DNA of 64,000 nucleotides from Capnocytophaga sp. oral taxon 878 (lineage in GTDB: Bacteria; Bacteroidota; Bacteroidia; Flavobacteriales; Flavobacteriaceae): contig NZ_CP027229.1 in NCBI RefSeq assembly GCF_002999135.1, forward strand, positions 1,322,001 to 1,386,000. The letters are read 5' to 3'. A program made the position numbers and the translations under genes. Within the stretch, counting starts at the first letter, position 1. Each line of letters opens with the position of its first letter. Shown here piece by piece: positions 37,360-45,850 of this stretch. Below the pieces are notes generated by a model that was not told the DNA's origin, ran no database searches, and saw only the letters and a program-made list of their open reading frames with translations.

Positions 37360-38295
37360 ATGAAAAAAATTACATACACTTTCAAAGCTATATTTGTTTT
37401 TATAGCATTAACAATTATTTTTACTGCTTGTAGTAAAGAACCTATTGCCCCTACTGATGAAAGAAAAGGTAAAGGACATGAAGACCCTGCCAAAGTAGAG
37501 TTCATTATTAGAAAAGGACACTTGCATGACAAAATGTTTCATGCCGACCCTATAAGTGCTATCAATCCTGTACAAAAATTCTTTTTTGAATTAGATAATG
37601 TAAGTAAAAACTGGGTACGAAAAAATGAATCTGGCAAAATCCTTACAGAAAGTGACCCTGTATTAATGATAGAAAATAGTGGTAAAACTGTTTATGCTTT
37701 AGAGATTATTTATTATAATCATAAAGGAGAGAGAATGAATAGTGAATTTACAACTTCCGAAATGCTACCTATCCACCAACATTTCTTTGAAGTAAATAGC
37801 TATATAAATACAAAGAACAATGAAACAGTAACCCAAACCGATGATCTTTGGAGCTATGAATATAGAGACACTGACCCTGAAGACATTATGATAAATCAAT
37901 TTATAGACCCTACTAATTCTCCAAGAAGGTCTGCTCTTACAGATAACCCATTAGGCCTTAAAGGTTATTTTTCTCCTAAAAAAGCCTATGTAAAATTCAA
38001 TTTACAGATCACTCTATTTCATGTTACTAAAGGTACAAAATATATAAATGATATAAAATCTAAAGGATTTTATCCTTTTAATAAAGTTGGTGATGAATTA
38101 GAAGCAAGAAGCTCTACTGACTTTTCTCAAAAAGTACCTATATACATATTTACAACACTTCCTGATGGTAGTGAAGCTGAAACAATGCGATATTACAGCG
38201 ATATAGCTAGACAATATAACATAACAGAAGAAGAAGCTAAGCGTTTAATAAAAGAGGAGAAACGAAATCAAGAAAACGAAAGTTTTTGGATGTAG
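37360..38295 (+). CDS. Lipoprotein of the TonB-receptor operon, unknown function
   Basis: A 311-residue lipoprotein with a lipobox at IFTACSKEPIAP. His residues cluster in FIIRKGHLHDKMFHADP and MLPIHQHFFEV, which could hold a metal. No family recognised with certainty. It is the last gene of the run that begins with the His/Cys-rich protein, and shares its A/T-rich composition with the DUF4625 gene. A role in ligand capture at the cell surface is inference from context. Confidence 0.55.
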   Translation: MKKITYTFKAIFVFIALTIIFTACSKEPIAPTDERKGKGHEDPAKVEFIIRKGHLHDKMFHADPISAINPVQKFFFELDNVSKNWVRKNESGKILTESDPVLMIENSGKTVYALEIIYYNHKGERMNSEFTTSEMLPIHQHFFEVNSYINTKNNETVTQTDDLWSYEYRDTDPEDIMINQFIDPTNSPRRSALTDNPLGLKGYFSPKKAYVKFNLQITLFHVTKGTKYINDIKSKGFYPFNKVGDELEARSSTDFSQKVPIYIFTTLPDGSEAETMRYYSDIARQYNITEEEAKRLIKEEKRNQENESFWM

Positions 38296-38474
38296 TTTTA
38301 CTTTAGAATTCTAGTTTCAAATGAACAAATTTAGTAATTTAGTAAATTGGGGAGGGTAAACTCAGATCCTTTTGGAAAGTCTCAAACAGATTTTTCTATT
38401 TAAGTATAGATTAATATTTTCTATGCTTTACTAATGATACTTTTACAGATTTGTGATTTTATAAAAAACTAAAC

Positions 38475-38516
38475 AAAGAAGTGGTTGCAAGCAAATGCTT
38501 GGCTGCCACTTCTTTT
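38475..38516. terminator. Bidirectional terminator
   Basis: AAGAAGTGG / CCACTTCTT outer stem, CAAGC / GCTTG inner stem, T run on + and A run on the other side. It separates the lipoprotein operon from the convergent par operon. The 38296-38474 gap otherwise shows no gene. Confidence 0.7.
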
Positions 38517-38529
38517 TAGTTAAATATTT

Positions 38530-39150
38530 TTACCACTTTGTCTTATAAGTAAGTGTTAGGCCAAACTGGGAACTGGTAAGCGGATCTGTATAAATAAAAG
38601 GCTCTAAAGTAAGTCTCTCATCTACATTAAACTGCTTTAAGTGGGCATCTACATTAGCTTCAATCACTGTTAGAGCATATAAACCTACACCTACTAGTAT
38701 TGATAGCTCTTTATAACGCCTATAAAACTGTATACCACGTCTCAAACCATCAGTACTAACTCTAGGTTGTCCATTAGATTGGTTACCGTAAAATTCATCA
38801 TCTGTATATCCCTGCTGCCTGTGTTTATAGGCATTTAGATAACGATCATAGTAATTTGAATTACGAATATAAAAATAGATAGGAGTGCCTATAGCTGCAT
38901 ATACAAAAGGTACCTTCCAATAACTCTTATTATATATTTGTCCTAAACCTGGCAATACTGCCGAATAAAAAGCAGCTTTAGCAGGCGATAGCGGATCAGT
39001 ATTCCATGTAATGCTTTTCACATTATTGCGCATAGCAGCTATTTGCACCGAGTCACTAGGCACTTCAAGTTTTTCTCCTTTATTGGTTTGTGCCTGCAAA
39101 ATCCCCATACAGCCAAAAAGCGCTATTATAAAAACAATATGTTTATTCAT
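38530..39150 (-). CDS. DUF5683 envelope protein
   Basis: A 206-residue exported protein. The ATG giving MNKHIVFIIALFGCMGILQAQ provides a clean signal peptide; it overlaps the parB stop by 8 bases, so the longer upstream frame is not used. The domain begins PLSPAKAAFYSAVLPGLGQIYN with KSYWKVPFVYAAIG, the DUF5683 hallmark. Two or three hydrophobic segments are present. Its place directly after parB is conserved in Flavobacteriia. Function unknown. Confidence 0.8.
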   Translation of the reverse strand: MNKHIVFIIALFGCMGILQAQTNKGEKLEVPSDSVQIAAMRNNVKSITWNTDPLSPAKAAFYSAVLPGLGQIYNKSYWKVPFVYAAIGTPIYFYIRNSNYYDRYLNAYKHRQQGYTDDEFYGNQSNGQPRVSTDGLRRGIQFYRRYKELSILVGVGLYALTVIEANVDAHLKQFNVDERLTLEPFIYTDPLTSSQFGLTLTYKTKW

Positions 39151-40081
39151 TATATGTACGTAAGAGTTGTTGAATTCGTTTAAAATCTTCTTCTGAAGTA
39201 AAAGGAATTGTAAGGCTTCCTTTACCATCTTTACTCATTTTCACTCCTACCTTAGCACCAAAAAATTTACTGATAGCTCCTACATTTTCACGTATATAGG
39301 TAGGCAAATCTGTCTTTACTACACTCTTAGGTATTTGTATACTCACTATATTATCAGTAAGTTGCTCAGGGTTTTGCATGCGGCGTACCAACTCTTCCGT
39401 ATCGCGTACTGATAGATTTTCAGCTACAATACGTTGGTATATTTCAGCTTGCTGGTCAGCATCTTCAATAGCAATAATAGCTCTACCATGTCCCATTGTA
39501 ATGAAGCCATCACGTATACCTGTTTGCACTATAGGGGCTAACTTCAGTAATCGCAAGTAATTAGTAATTGTAGAGCGTTTTTTGCCTACACGTTTACTCA
39601 TTTGGTCTTGAGTAAGGTTTACTTGTTCAATAAGCTGTTGGTATGAAAGAGCTATTTCTATAGGATCTAAGTCTTGTCGCTGAATATTCTCTACCAATGC
39701 CATTGTAAGCGACTCGTTATCATCAGCTATACGTATATAAGCAGGTATAGTTTTCAATCCTGCCAATCTAGATGCACGAAAACGACGTTCGCCCGAAATG
39801 AGTTGATATTTATTCTTTCCTTCCAGCTTGCGTACAGTAATAGGCTGTACTACCCCTAATTCTTCAATAGAAGATGCCAAGCCTTGCAGCTCTTCTTCAT
39901 TGAATGAAGTACGGGGCTGAAAAGGGTTCACTTCTATCAGGTCAAGTTCCAACTCAATAATATTCCCCACTATCTTATCAGCATTCTTATCTTCTATAGA
40001 ATTGATTGCCAATTCAGGACTATTACCAAAAATAACATCTAAGCCTCTTCCTAATGATTGTTTTTTTAAAGGTTTCGCCAT
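39143..40081 (-). CDS. parB: Chromosome-partitioning protein ParB
   Basis: CTP-dependent clamp that loads at parS sites near the origin and with ParA segregates chromosomes. It has 312 residues. The N-terminal ParB/Srx domain has NPFQPRTSFNEEELQGLA and the CTP-site SGERRFRASRLAG with ALVENIQRQDLDPIE. The central helix-turn-helix is MSKRVGKKRSTITNYLRLLKL, and a dimer domain sits at the C-terminus. It immediately follows parA and overlaps DUF5683 translationally. No obvious parS consensus was seen in the window. Confidence 0.95.
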   Translation of the reverse strand: MAKPLKKQSLGRGLDVIFGNSPELAINSIEDKNADKIVGNIIELELDLIEVNPFQPRTSFNEEELQGLASSIEELGVVQPITVRKLEGKNKYQLISGERRFRASRLAGLKTIPAYIRIADDNESLTMALVENIQRQDLDPIEIALSYQQLIEQVNLTQDQMSKRVGKKRSTITNYLRLLKLAPIVQTGIRDGFITMGHGRAIIAIEDADQQAEIYQRIVAENLSVRDTEELVRRMQNPEQLTDNIVSIQIPKSVVKTDLPTYIRENVGAISKFFGAKVGVKMSKDGKGSLTIPFTSEEDFKRIQQLLRTYNE

Positions 40082-40852
40082 TTATGTTGTTCTGTTTTTA
40101 TCAATAATTTCTTGCGCCAAACTAATATGGTTTGTAGCTCCTTTGCTAGTAGCATCATAGTTAATGATTGTTTCACCAAAGCTCGGTGCCTCACTCAAGC
40201 GCACATTACGCTGAATGATAGTCTTAAACACCATATTGCTAAAATGCTTTTGTACCTCCTCTACTACTTGGTTTGATAGGCGCAAGCGGGCATCATACAT
40301 AGTAAGTAGCAAGCCTTCAATATCCAAATTAGGATTAAAAGCTTTCTGCACACTCTTAATAGTATTAAGTAATTTACCCAAACCTTCCAAAGCAAAGTAT
40401 TCACACTGTATAGGCACTATTACCGAGTTTGCAGCAGTAAGAGCATTTAGGGTAATAAGTCCTAATGAAGGCGCGCAGTCTATCAAAATATAGTCGTATT
40501 GGTCTTTAATAGGGGCTAAGGCCTTTTTAAGCATAAATTCACGCTGTTCCTTATCCACCAATTCAATCTCAATAGCTACTAAGTTAATATGTGCTGCTAT
40601 AAGGTCAAGGTTAGGCGAACTGGTATGAATAATCATATTTTTAGCCTCCATAGTGTGCTCCAAAAGCTCATAAGTACCATGTTCTATTGAGTCAACATTA
40701 ATACCTAAGCCCGAAGTAGCATTTGCCTGTGGGTCAGCATCAATAAGTAATACTTTCTTCTCCAGCACCCCTAACGAAGCTGCTAAATTCACTGAGGTTG
40801 TAGTTTTACCTACCCCTCCTTTTTGGTTTGCAATAGCAATTATTTTACCCAT
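40082..40852 (-). CDS. parA: Chromosome-partitioning ATPase ParA (Soj)
   Basis: Deviant Walker-A ATPase that positions ParB-parS complexes on the nucleoid. It has 256 residues: KGGVGKTTTSVNLAA at 10-24, DADPQANATSGLG, and Walker B YILIDCAPSLGLITLNAL. It directly abuts parB without a gap, forming the standard parAB operon. Such operons are commonly near oriC, but no origin was identified here. Confidence 0.95.
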   Translation of the reverse strand: MGKIIAIANQKGGVGKTTTSVNLAASLGVLEKKVLLIDADPQANATSGLGINVDSIEHGTYELLEHTMEAKNMIIHTSSPNLDLIAAHINLVAIEIELVDKEQREFMLKKALAPIKDQYDYILIDCAPSLGLITLNALTAANSVIVPIQCEYFALEGLGKLLNTIKSVQKAFNPNLDIEGLLLTMYDARLRLSNQVVEEVQKHFSNMVFKTIIQRNVRLSEAPSFGETIINYDATSKGATNHISLAQEIIDKNRTT

Positions 40853-40874
40853 TTGTTTTGTGTTTTTTTGTGTT

Positions 40875-41180
40875 TTAAAAATTAAAAGGAAGTCCTTGTT
40901 TAGCTACCTCTGCCAAAGCTGCTTCATTCTTTTCTGTAGCTCTAGCTATAGCTTTATTCAAGGTAAGTATCAAAAAGTCTTCTAAGGCTTCTTTATCTTC
41001 CAAAAGTGTATCATCTATACTAATAGATTTTATTTCTCTATTAGCATTAATAGTTACTTTCACATTCCCATCAGCAGATGTTTCTTCCAAGAGTACGCTA
41101 TTTAGCTGGGCTTTAGCTTCATCGGTTTTTTGTTTAATTTCCTGAAGCCTACCCATCATATCCATCATATTTCCAAACAT
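40875..41180 (-). CDS. YbaB/EbfC nucleoid-associated protein
   Basis: A 101-residue DNA-binding protein of the YbaB/EbfC family that coats the nucleoid as dimers. Typical features are the N-terminal helix (MGRLQEIKQKTDEAKAQL), the short beta part (DGNVKVTINANREIKSISID) and a C-terminal helix. No recR or dnaX is adjacent. It lies 22 nt upstream of parA, so it probably heads the par operon. A -7 box lies 20 bp upstream. Confidence 0.88.
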   Translation of the reverse strand: MFGNMMDMMGRLQEIKQKTDEAKAQLNSVLLEETSADGNVKVTINANREIKSISIDDTLLEDKEALEDFLILTLNKAIARATEKNEAALAEVAKQGLPFNF

Positions 41181-41200
41181 AGTATTATATTTTTAGGGCG

Positions 41201-41208
41201 CAAAAGTA
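41201..41208 (-). promoter_or_regulatory. -7 box of the ybaB-parAB operon
   Basis: Minus-strand TACTTTTG, 20 bp before the YbaB ATG. No convincing TTTG is present at the right distance, so only the -7 element is claimed. Confidence 0.45.
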
Positions 41209-41227
41209 CATATTTTTTTTTAAAACA

Positions 41228-42898
41228 TCACATAAAAAGTACTATCAATAATTGCGCTACCATTATCCTCATAAACGTAGTAAGCGGATATACACTAGCA
41301 TACGTAAGGGCAGGTATTTCCGAGTTGGACATATCATTAGCAAAAGCCAATGCTGGTGGGTCTGTCGATGCTCCTGAAAGTAATCCACAGATTTCCAAAT
41401 AGTCTAACTTAGCTTTTATACGTGCTACAAGTGAGGTTACCAATAATGGTATTAGGGTAATAAGCGCTCCTAAGCCCATCCAGTACAAACCTTGTCCGTA
41501 CAAAAGAGTATCAATAAAATTAGCTCTTTCATCCAAGCCTACACTGGCAAGGAAAAGCACAATACCTATCTCGCGCACCATTAGGTTAGCACTTTGTGAT
41601 ACATAGTGCGTTACCGAAAACTTACCTCCGTAACGGCTTATGAGTATAGCTACAATCAGCGGACCACCAGCCAATCCCAAGCGCACAGCCCCTGGTATAC
41701 CTGGTATAGCAAAAGGTATACTACCCAATAGCACCCCAAGAGTAATACCCATAAAAAGCTCTGCTATATGTGGGGTTTGCATACGGCGTTTAGAGTTACC
41801 AAACTCTTTACTTACTTGTTGTATATGAGCTTCTTCTCCTATTACGGTAATAGTATCACCAAATTGTAATTTAGTATTAGCCGAAGGCACAAACTCAATA
41901 CCTGCACGGAATACACGAGTGATATTTACTCCAAAACGTTTGCGTACATCCAGCTCTGCAAGCGTTTTAGTAAAGATTGATCTTTGCGTAACGTTAATGC
42001 GGTGTGATGTGTAACGCGTTGTCTTTTCTTCAGGGAAATAATCCAAAATCGATACATTCTGTCCCATTAAAGTCAAGAACTTCTCATTCTCTTTTTGGTT
42101 TGCTACTACCAATATCACATCATCTTCTTCAATTAGTGTATCTTCACTGGCAAGTAGTACCTCACCTTTTCTGCTAACACGTGAAATAGAAAAATCAAAG
42201 TGTAAAGTTTCTTTAATCACACTTAGCGGCTTGCCATAAAGCGCTGGGTTGGTAACTTTTACTGCAAATCGGTTAATAATAACTTGGTCTTTAGAGCGGC
42301 GTAGTGCATTAAGCCGCTTCTCCGCATCCAAGTTTACCTTAAAGATGCTTTTCAAGCCAAGCATTACAATAATAATACCCAATACCCCAAAAGGATAAGC
42401 TACCGCATACATAGTAGTAAGTGAAGGCGCTCCTTCACCAAACTTCTCTGCCAAAGCCGCATTAGCAGCTCCAAGTCCTGGCGTATTAGTTACTGCCCCC
42501 GACATTATACCTACTAGCGTACCCATATCGGTATTGGTAATGTAGTGAATAGCAATAACTGTTGCTACACAAGTACTTACCGAAAGTATTGCCAATAAAT
42601 TAAGCTTAATACCTTCTTTCTTAAAGGCTGCAAAAAAGCTTGGCCCTACCTGTAACCCTATCGTATATACAAATAGTATAAGCCCAAACTCCTTAATAAA
42701 ATGCTGAATATGATGATTCACCGTGAACCCCATTTCAGCCATTGCAATCCCTGCAAACAGCACCCACGCTATCCCAAACGAGATGCCAAAAATCTTTACT
42801 TTCCCTAAGGCAACCCCTACTGCTATTACAATACTATACACAATAACCGTATAGGCTACACTTTCATGATTGGTCATTAAGTTAATAAGCCAGTCCAT
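41228..42898 (-). CDS. AspT/YidE-family putative transporter with two RCK_C domains
   Basis: A 556-residue membrane protein of the aspartate:alanine exchanger (2.A.81) group. An N-terminal membrane half of about five helices contains GVLGIIIVMLGLKSIF and the family-typical SGAVTNTPGLGAANAAL. Two cytosolic TrkA_C domains follow (about 200-285 and 290-370, LIEEDDVILVVANQKENEKF), then a second membrane half with LSGASTDPPALAFANDM. Substrate unknown; many homologues are annotated only as putative transporters. It is a single gene. Confidence 0.85.
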   Translation of the reverse strand: MDWLINLMTNHESVAYTVIVYSIVIAVGVALGKVKIFGISFGIAWVLFAGIAMAEMGFTVNHHIQHFIKEFGLILFVYTIGLQVGPSFFAAFKKEGIKLNLLAILSVSTCVATVIAIHYITNTDMGTLVGIMSGAVTNTPGLGAANAALAEKFGEGAPSLTTMYAVAYPFGVLGIIIVMLGLKSIFKVNLDAEKRLNALRRSKDQVIINRFAVKVTNPALYGKPLSVIKETLHFDFSISRVSRKGEVLLASEDTLIEEDDVILVVANQKENEKFLTLMGQNVSILDYFPEEKTTRYTSHRINVTQRSIFTKTLAELDVRKRFGVNITRVFRAGIEFVPSANTKLQFGDTITVIGEEAHIQQVSKEFGNSKRRMQTPHIAELFMGITLGVLLGSIPFAIPGIPGAVRLGLAGGPLIVAILISRYGGKFSVTHYVSQSANLMVREIGIVLFLASVGLDERANFIDTLLYGQGLYWMGLGALITLIPLLVTSLVARIKAKLDYLEICGLLSGASTDPPALAFANDMSNSEIPALTYASVYPLTTFMRIMVAQLLIVLFM

Positions 42899-42954
42899 TT
42901 CAAATGTTTAACGTTTAATGATTAATGATGATTATTATTTTAATATTAGCATTA

Positions 42955-43004
42955 ACTTTGCCAAAGTTTATAGCCTCTTATTCTGCTATAACCTTTGGCA
43001 AAGT
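42955..43004. repeat. Long hairpin, repeated element copy 2
   Basis: Same element as 2840-2887 in inverse orientation: ACTTTGCCAAAG / CTTTGGCAAAGT arms and a loop with TATAGCCTC and CTGCTATA, complementary to the loop of copy 1. It follows the minus-strand pruA and probably terminates it. Confidence 0.7.
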
Positions 43005-43020
43005 ATAATTTATCTATTGT

Positions 43021-44652
43021 TTAATTCTTATTTAAAAAAGGATATCTATAATCTACAGGAGGCACAAAAGTCTCTTTAATAAGGCGTGGCGATACCCAGC
43101 GTAATAAGTTTTGGGCTGACCCTGCCTTGTCATTAGTTCCTGATGCACGAGCACCACCAAAAGGCTGTTGTCCTACTACAGCACCCGTAGGTTTATCATT
43201 CACATAGAAGTTACCCGCAGCATTCTCCAATACCTTCACTGCCTCATCCACAGCATAACGGCAGGTAGCAAATACAGCACCTGTAAGCGCATAGTCCGAA
43301 GTCTCATCTACCAAATGCAATGTCTCTATCCATTTCGCATCCTCATACACATACACAGTTACTACCGGACCAAAAAGCTCAGTTTCCATAGTAGTGTATT
43401 TAGGATTAGTAGTTACAATTACTGTAGGTTCAATAAAATAACCTTTACTCTTATCATAACCACCGCCTACAAATATTTCAGCATCTTTATCCTTCTTCGC
43501 TTGGTCTATATAGCGCGCCAATTTATCAAATGAATGCTCGTGAATAACAGCTGTAATAAAGTTCTCAAAGTTCTCAGGTGAACCCATCTTGAATGATAGT
43601 ACATCTTTCTTCACCAAAGCCAAAATCTCATCAGCCTTACTCTTTGGCAGGTACACGCGTGAAGCAGCACTACACTTCTGTCCCTGATACTCAAACGCAC
43701 CACGGCTTATAGCTGTTGCCACCTCTTGTGCATCAGCAGTAGGGTGTGCAATAATAAAGTCTTTACCACCAGTTTCTCCTACTATTTTAGGATAAGTTCT
43801 GTAGTTATGAATATTATTACCTATTTTCTTCCATATATCTTGAAACACATTAGTCGAGCCCGTAAAGTGAATACCAGCAAAATCTTTGCTCGCCAATATA
43901 GTATCAGTAATCATAGCCGCATCACCGTGTACTACGTTTATCACCCCAGCAGGTAATCCCGCTTTCTGTAGCACTTCCACTATCATTTCAGCCGAAAAAA
44001 TCTGCGAAGTACTTGGCTTCCACACCACCACATTACCCATAAGGGCAGCGCTGGCAGGTAAGTTACCCGATATAGCAGTAAAGTTAAACGGAGTCACAGC
44101 ATACACAAATCCCTCAAGCGGACGATATTCCACACGGTTCCATACCCCCTCGCTTGAATTAGGTTGGTCAGCATAAATATCCGCCATAAACTGCACATTA
44201 AAACGCAAAAAATCTATCAGCTCACAAGCCGAATCTATCTCTGCCTGATGCACCGTTTTTGATTGCGCAATCATCGTAGCAGCATTCATACGGGCACGGT
44301 ACGGACCCGCAATAAGGTCAGCAGCCTTCAAAAAGATAGCCGCACGTTCTTCCCACGCAAGGGCAGCCCATTGTTTTTTAGCCTCCAAAGCCGCTTCTAT
44401 AGCTTGCTTTACATGCTCGCTACTAGCTTTGTGATACACCCCAAGCAAGTGCTTATGATCGTGCGGACAGTACATTTCGGCAGTATCGCCTGTACGCACG
44501 GCCTTACCACCTATATACAAAGGCGCATTAATTTCAGTAGCCCATAAATCTTTATAGGCTGCTTGCACCGCAGTGCGTTCAGCTGTGCCAGGAGCATAGC
44601 TTTTTACCGGTTCATTGGTAGCATTAGGTACCTTAAAAAATCCTTTTCCCAT
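43021..44652 (-). CDS. pruA: 1-pyrroline-5-carboxylate dehydrogenase
   Basis: NAD-dependent oxidation of glutamate-5-semialdehyde (from P5C) to glutamate, the second step of proline use after the enzyme encoded at 4038. It has 543 residues, the long P5CDH form. Aldehyde dehydrogenase motifs: TPFNFTAISGNLPASAAL, FTGSTNVFQDIW, the Glu motif in VGETGGKDF, and the catalytic Cys in EYQGQKCSAASRVY. C-terminal QQPFGGARASGTNDKAG is typical. It is separate from PRODH and not fused as in PutA. It has its own promoter and hairpin terminator. Confidence 0.94.
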   Translation of the reverse strand: MGKGFFKVPNATNEPVKSYAPGTAERTAVQAAYKDLWATEINAPLYIGGKAVRTGDTAEMYCPHDHKHLLGVYHKASSEHVKQAIEAALEAKKQWAALAWEERAAIFLKAADLIAGPYRARMNAATMIAQSKTVHQAEIDSACELIDFLRFNVQFMADIYADQPNSSEGVWNRVEYRPLEGFVYAVTPFNFTAISGNLPASAALMGNVVVWKPSTSQIFSAEMIVEVLQKAGLPAGVINVVHGDAAMITDTILASKDFAGIHFTGSTNVFQDIWKKIGNNIHNYRTYPKIVGETGGKDFIIAHPTADAQEVATAISRGAFEYQGQKCSAASRVYLPKSKADEILALVKKDVLSFKMGSPENFENFITAVIHEHSFDKLARYIDQAKKDKDAEIFVGGGYDKSKGYFIEPTVIVTTNPKYTTMETELFGPVVTVYVYEDAKWIETLHLVDETSDYALTGAVFATCRYAVDEAVKVLENAAGNFYVNDKPTGAVVGQQPFGGARASGTNDKAGSAQNLLRWVSPRLIKETFVPPVDYRYPFLNKN

Positions 44653-44698
44653 TGTAAATGCTTGTTTTTAGTTGATACAACTGTTTTAAATTTTGGGG

Positions 44699-44728
44699 CT
44701 AAATTACGACAAAAAAATGAATCTGCAA
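44699..44728 (-). promoter_or_regulatory. Promoter of pruA
   Basis: Minus strand: TTG, 19-nt spacer, TAATTTAG (one deviation from TAnnTTTG); 46 bp before the ATG. Confidence 0.5.
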
Positions 44729-44875
44729 GTTTTTAATAAGTTTTTTATTTTGCCAAAACATTTTACCTCCTCCCAAGGCTCACCACCCCTCCACTCCCCT
44801 ACCCTTCTTCCTCACGCCACCCCCAGCCTACTATAGTTAAGCTCCCCCCCACCCCTCAACTGCCTACCAACTATC

Positions 44876-44929
44876 CCCAAGGCTGAACGAACGAATAACG
44901 AAGGATAAACGAACTATAAACGAAGGATA
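44876..44929 (-). repeat. 54-nt dispersed repeat, copy 5 (inverted)
   Basis: Reverse-oriented copy, closest to copies 2 and 4 (GTTCGTTCAG) but ending CCTTGG where those have GCTAAGG. The C-rich flank at 44760-44875 is the complement of the G-rich flanks beside the other copies. No gene seen in 44729-45008. Confidence 0.8.
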
Positions 44930-45008
44930 GTTGCTCAGCTACCGCAACCAAGTATGTAATGCAAAATGAAGAAACTTCACCCTCCTCCCCCCTAAATCCT
45001 AAAAAATA

Positions 45009-45038
45009 TTGCTATTTGTCAATTATTCTGTATCTTTG
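45009..45038 (+). promoter_or_regulatory. Promoter of cutC
   Basis: TTG, 19-nt spacer, TATCTTTG; 21 bp before the chosen ATG. It lies inside the upstream extension of the open frame, so the longer start is excluded. Confidence 0.65.
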
Positions 45039-45059
45039 CACCAAAAATTACCGATTATT

Positions 45060-45782
45060 ATGATTTATGAAATATGTGCCAGCTCTTTTGAGTCGGCTAA
45101 AAATGCTCAAATAGCGGGCGCTACCCGTATTGAATTGTGTAGTGAATTAGGCGTAGGAGGTATCACCCCCAGCTACGGACTTACAAAAAAAGTAATGGAC
45201 GAACTCAGTATTGGTAACTGTGTACTCATACGTCCACGCAGTGGTAACTTCACCTATACCGATGAAGAGTTCGATGTAATGCTACGTGATATCCTTCTCT
45301 GTCGCGAACTCGGTTGCCAAGGCGTAGTTACAGGCGTACTACATCGTGACAATACCATCGATCAGGAGCGTACTGCCCGCCTCAAAGAAGCCGCAGGCAC
45401 TATGGAGTTCATCTACCACCGCGCCTTTGATTGCACCCCCTGCCCTATCACAGCTATCCAAACACTCAAAAGCTTAGGTGTTGATCGCATTCTCACCTCA
45501 GGAGGCAAAAAATCAGCTATCGAAGGACTTGAGTTATTAAAACAACTCAATAACATTGCCAAGGGGCAACCTACCATTATGCCTGGAGGAGGTATCAACC
45601 CACAAAGCATACAACAGATAAAAGCCGCTGGCTTTACCGATGTACATTTTTCAGGCACTATCTTTGAAGATATGGGCACTACCCTACCCTTCTCATTCAA
45701 AACCGAAGCCTTCCTCGACGAAAGCAAGCGCCCCATCTCATCAGTCGAAAATATAAAGAAAATTATCCAATCTGCCAATTAA
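45060..45782 (+). CDS. cutC: CutC family protein
   Basis: TIM-barrel protein of the CutC family, historically linked to copper homeostasis, though its enzymatic role is unsettled. It has 240 residues from the ATG giving MIYEICASSFESAKNAQ. Family motifs: GATRIELCSELGVGGITPSYG, LIRPRSGNFTYTDEEFDVM, FHRAFDC-like YHRAFDCTPCP, ILTSGGKKSAIEGL and IMPGGGINP. The likely metal or substrate residues Glu, Arg and His are in place. A period-8 repeat starts at its stop codon. Confidence 0.9.
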   Translation: MIYEICASSFESAKNAQIAGATRIELCSELGVGGITPSYGLTKKVMDELSIGNCVLIRPRSGNFTYTDEEFDVMLRDILLCRELGCQGVVTGVLHRDNTIDQERTARLKEAAGTMEFIYHRAFDCTPCPITAIQTLKSLGVDRILTSGGKKSAIEGLELLKQLNNIAKGQPTIMPGGGINPQSIQQIKAAGFTDVHFSGTIFEDMGTTLPFSFKTEAFLDESKRPISSVENIKKIIQSAN

Positions 45783-45846
45783 CTAATCTGCTAATCTGCT
45801 AATTTGCTAATTTGCCAATTTGCTAATTTTCTAATTTGCTAATTTC
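45783..45846 (+). repeat. Period-8 tandem repeat, 8 units
   Basis: CTAATCTG twice, CTAATTTG, CTAATTTG, CCAATTTG, CTAATTTT, CTAATTTG, CTAATTTC. It fills the gap between cutC and the next start codon completely. Confidence 0.8.
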
Positions 45847-45850
45847 ATCT

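Noticed and set aside
38530..41180. Replication origin or parS near parAB
   Set aside because: I looked for parS-like TGTTTCACGTGAAACA and for DnaA-box clusters and found no convincing match, so no origin is claimed.
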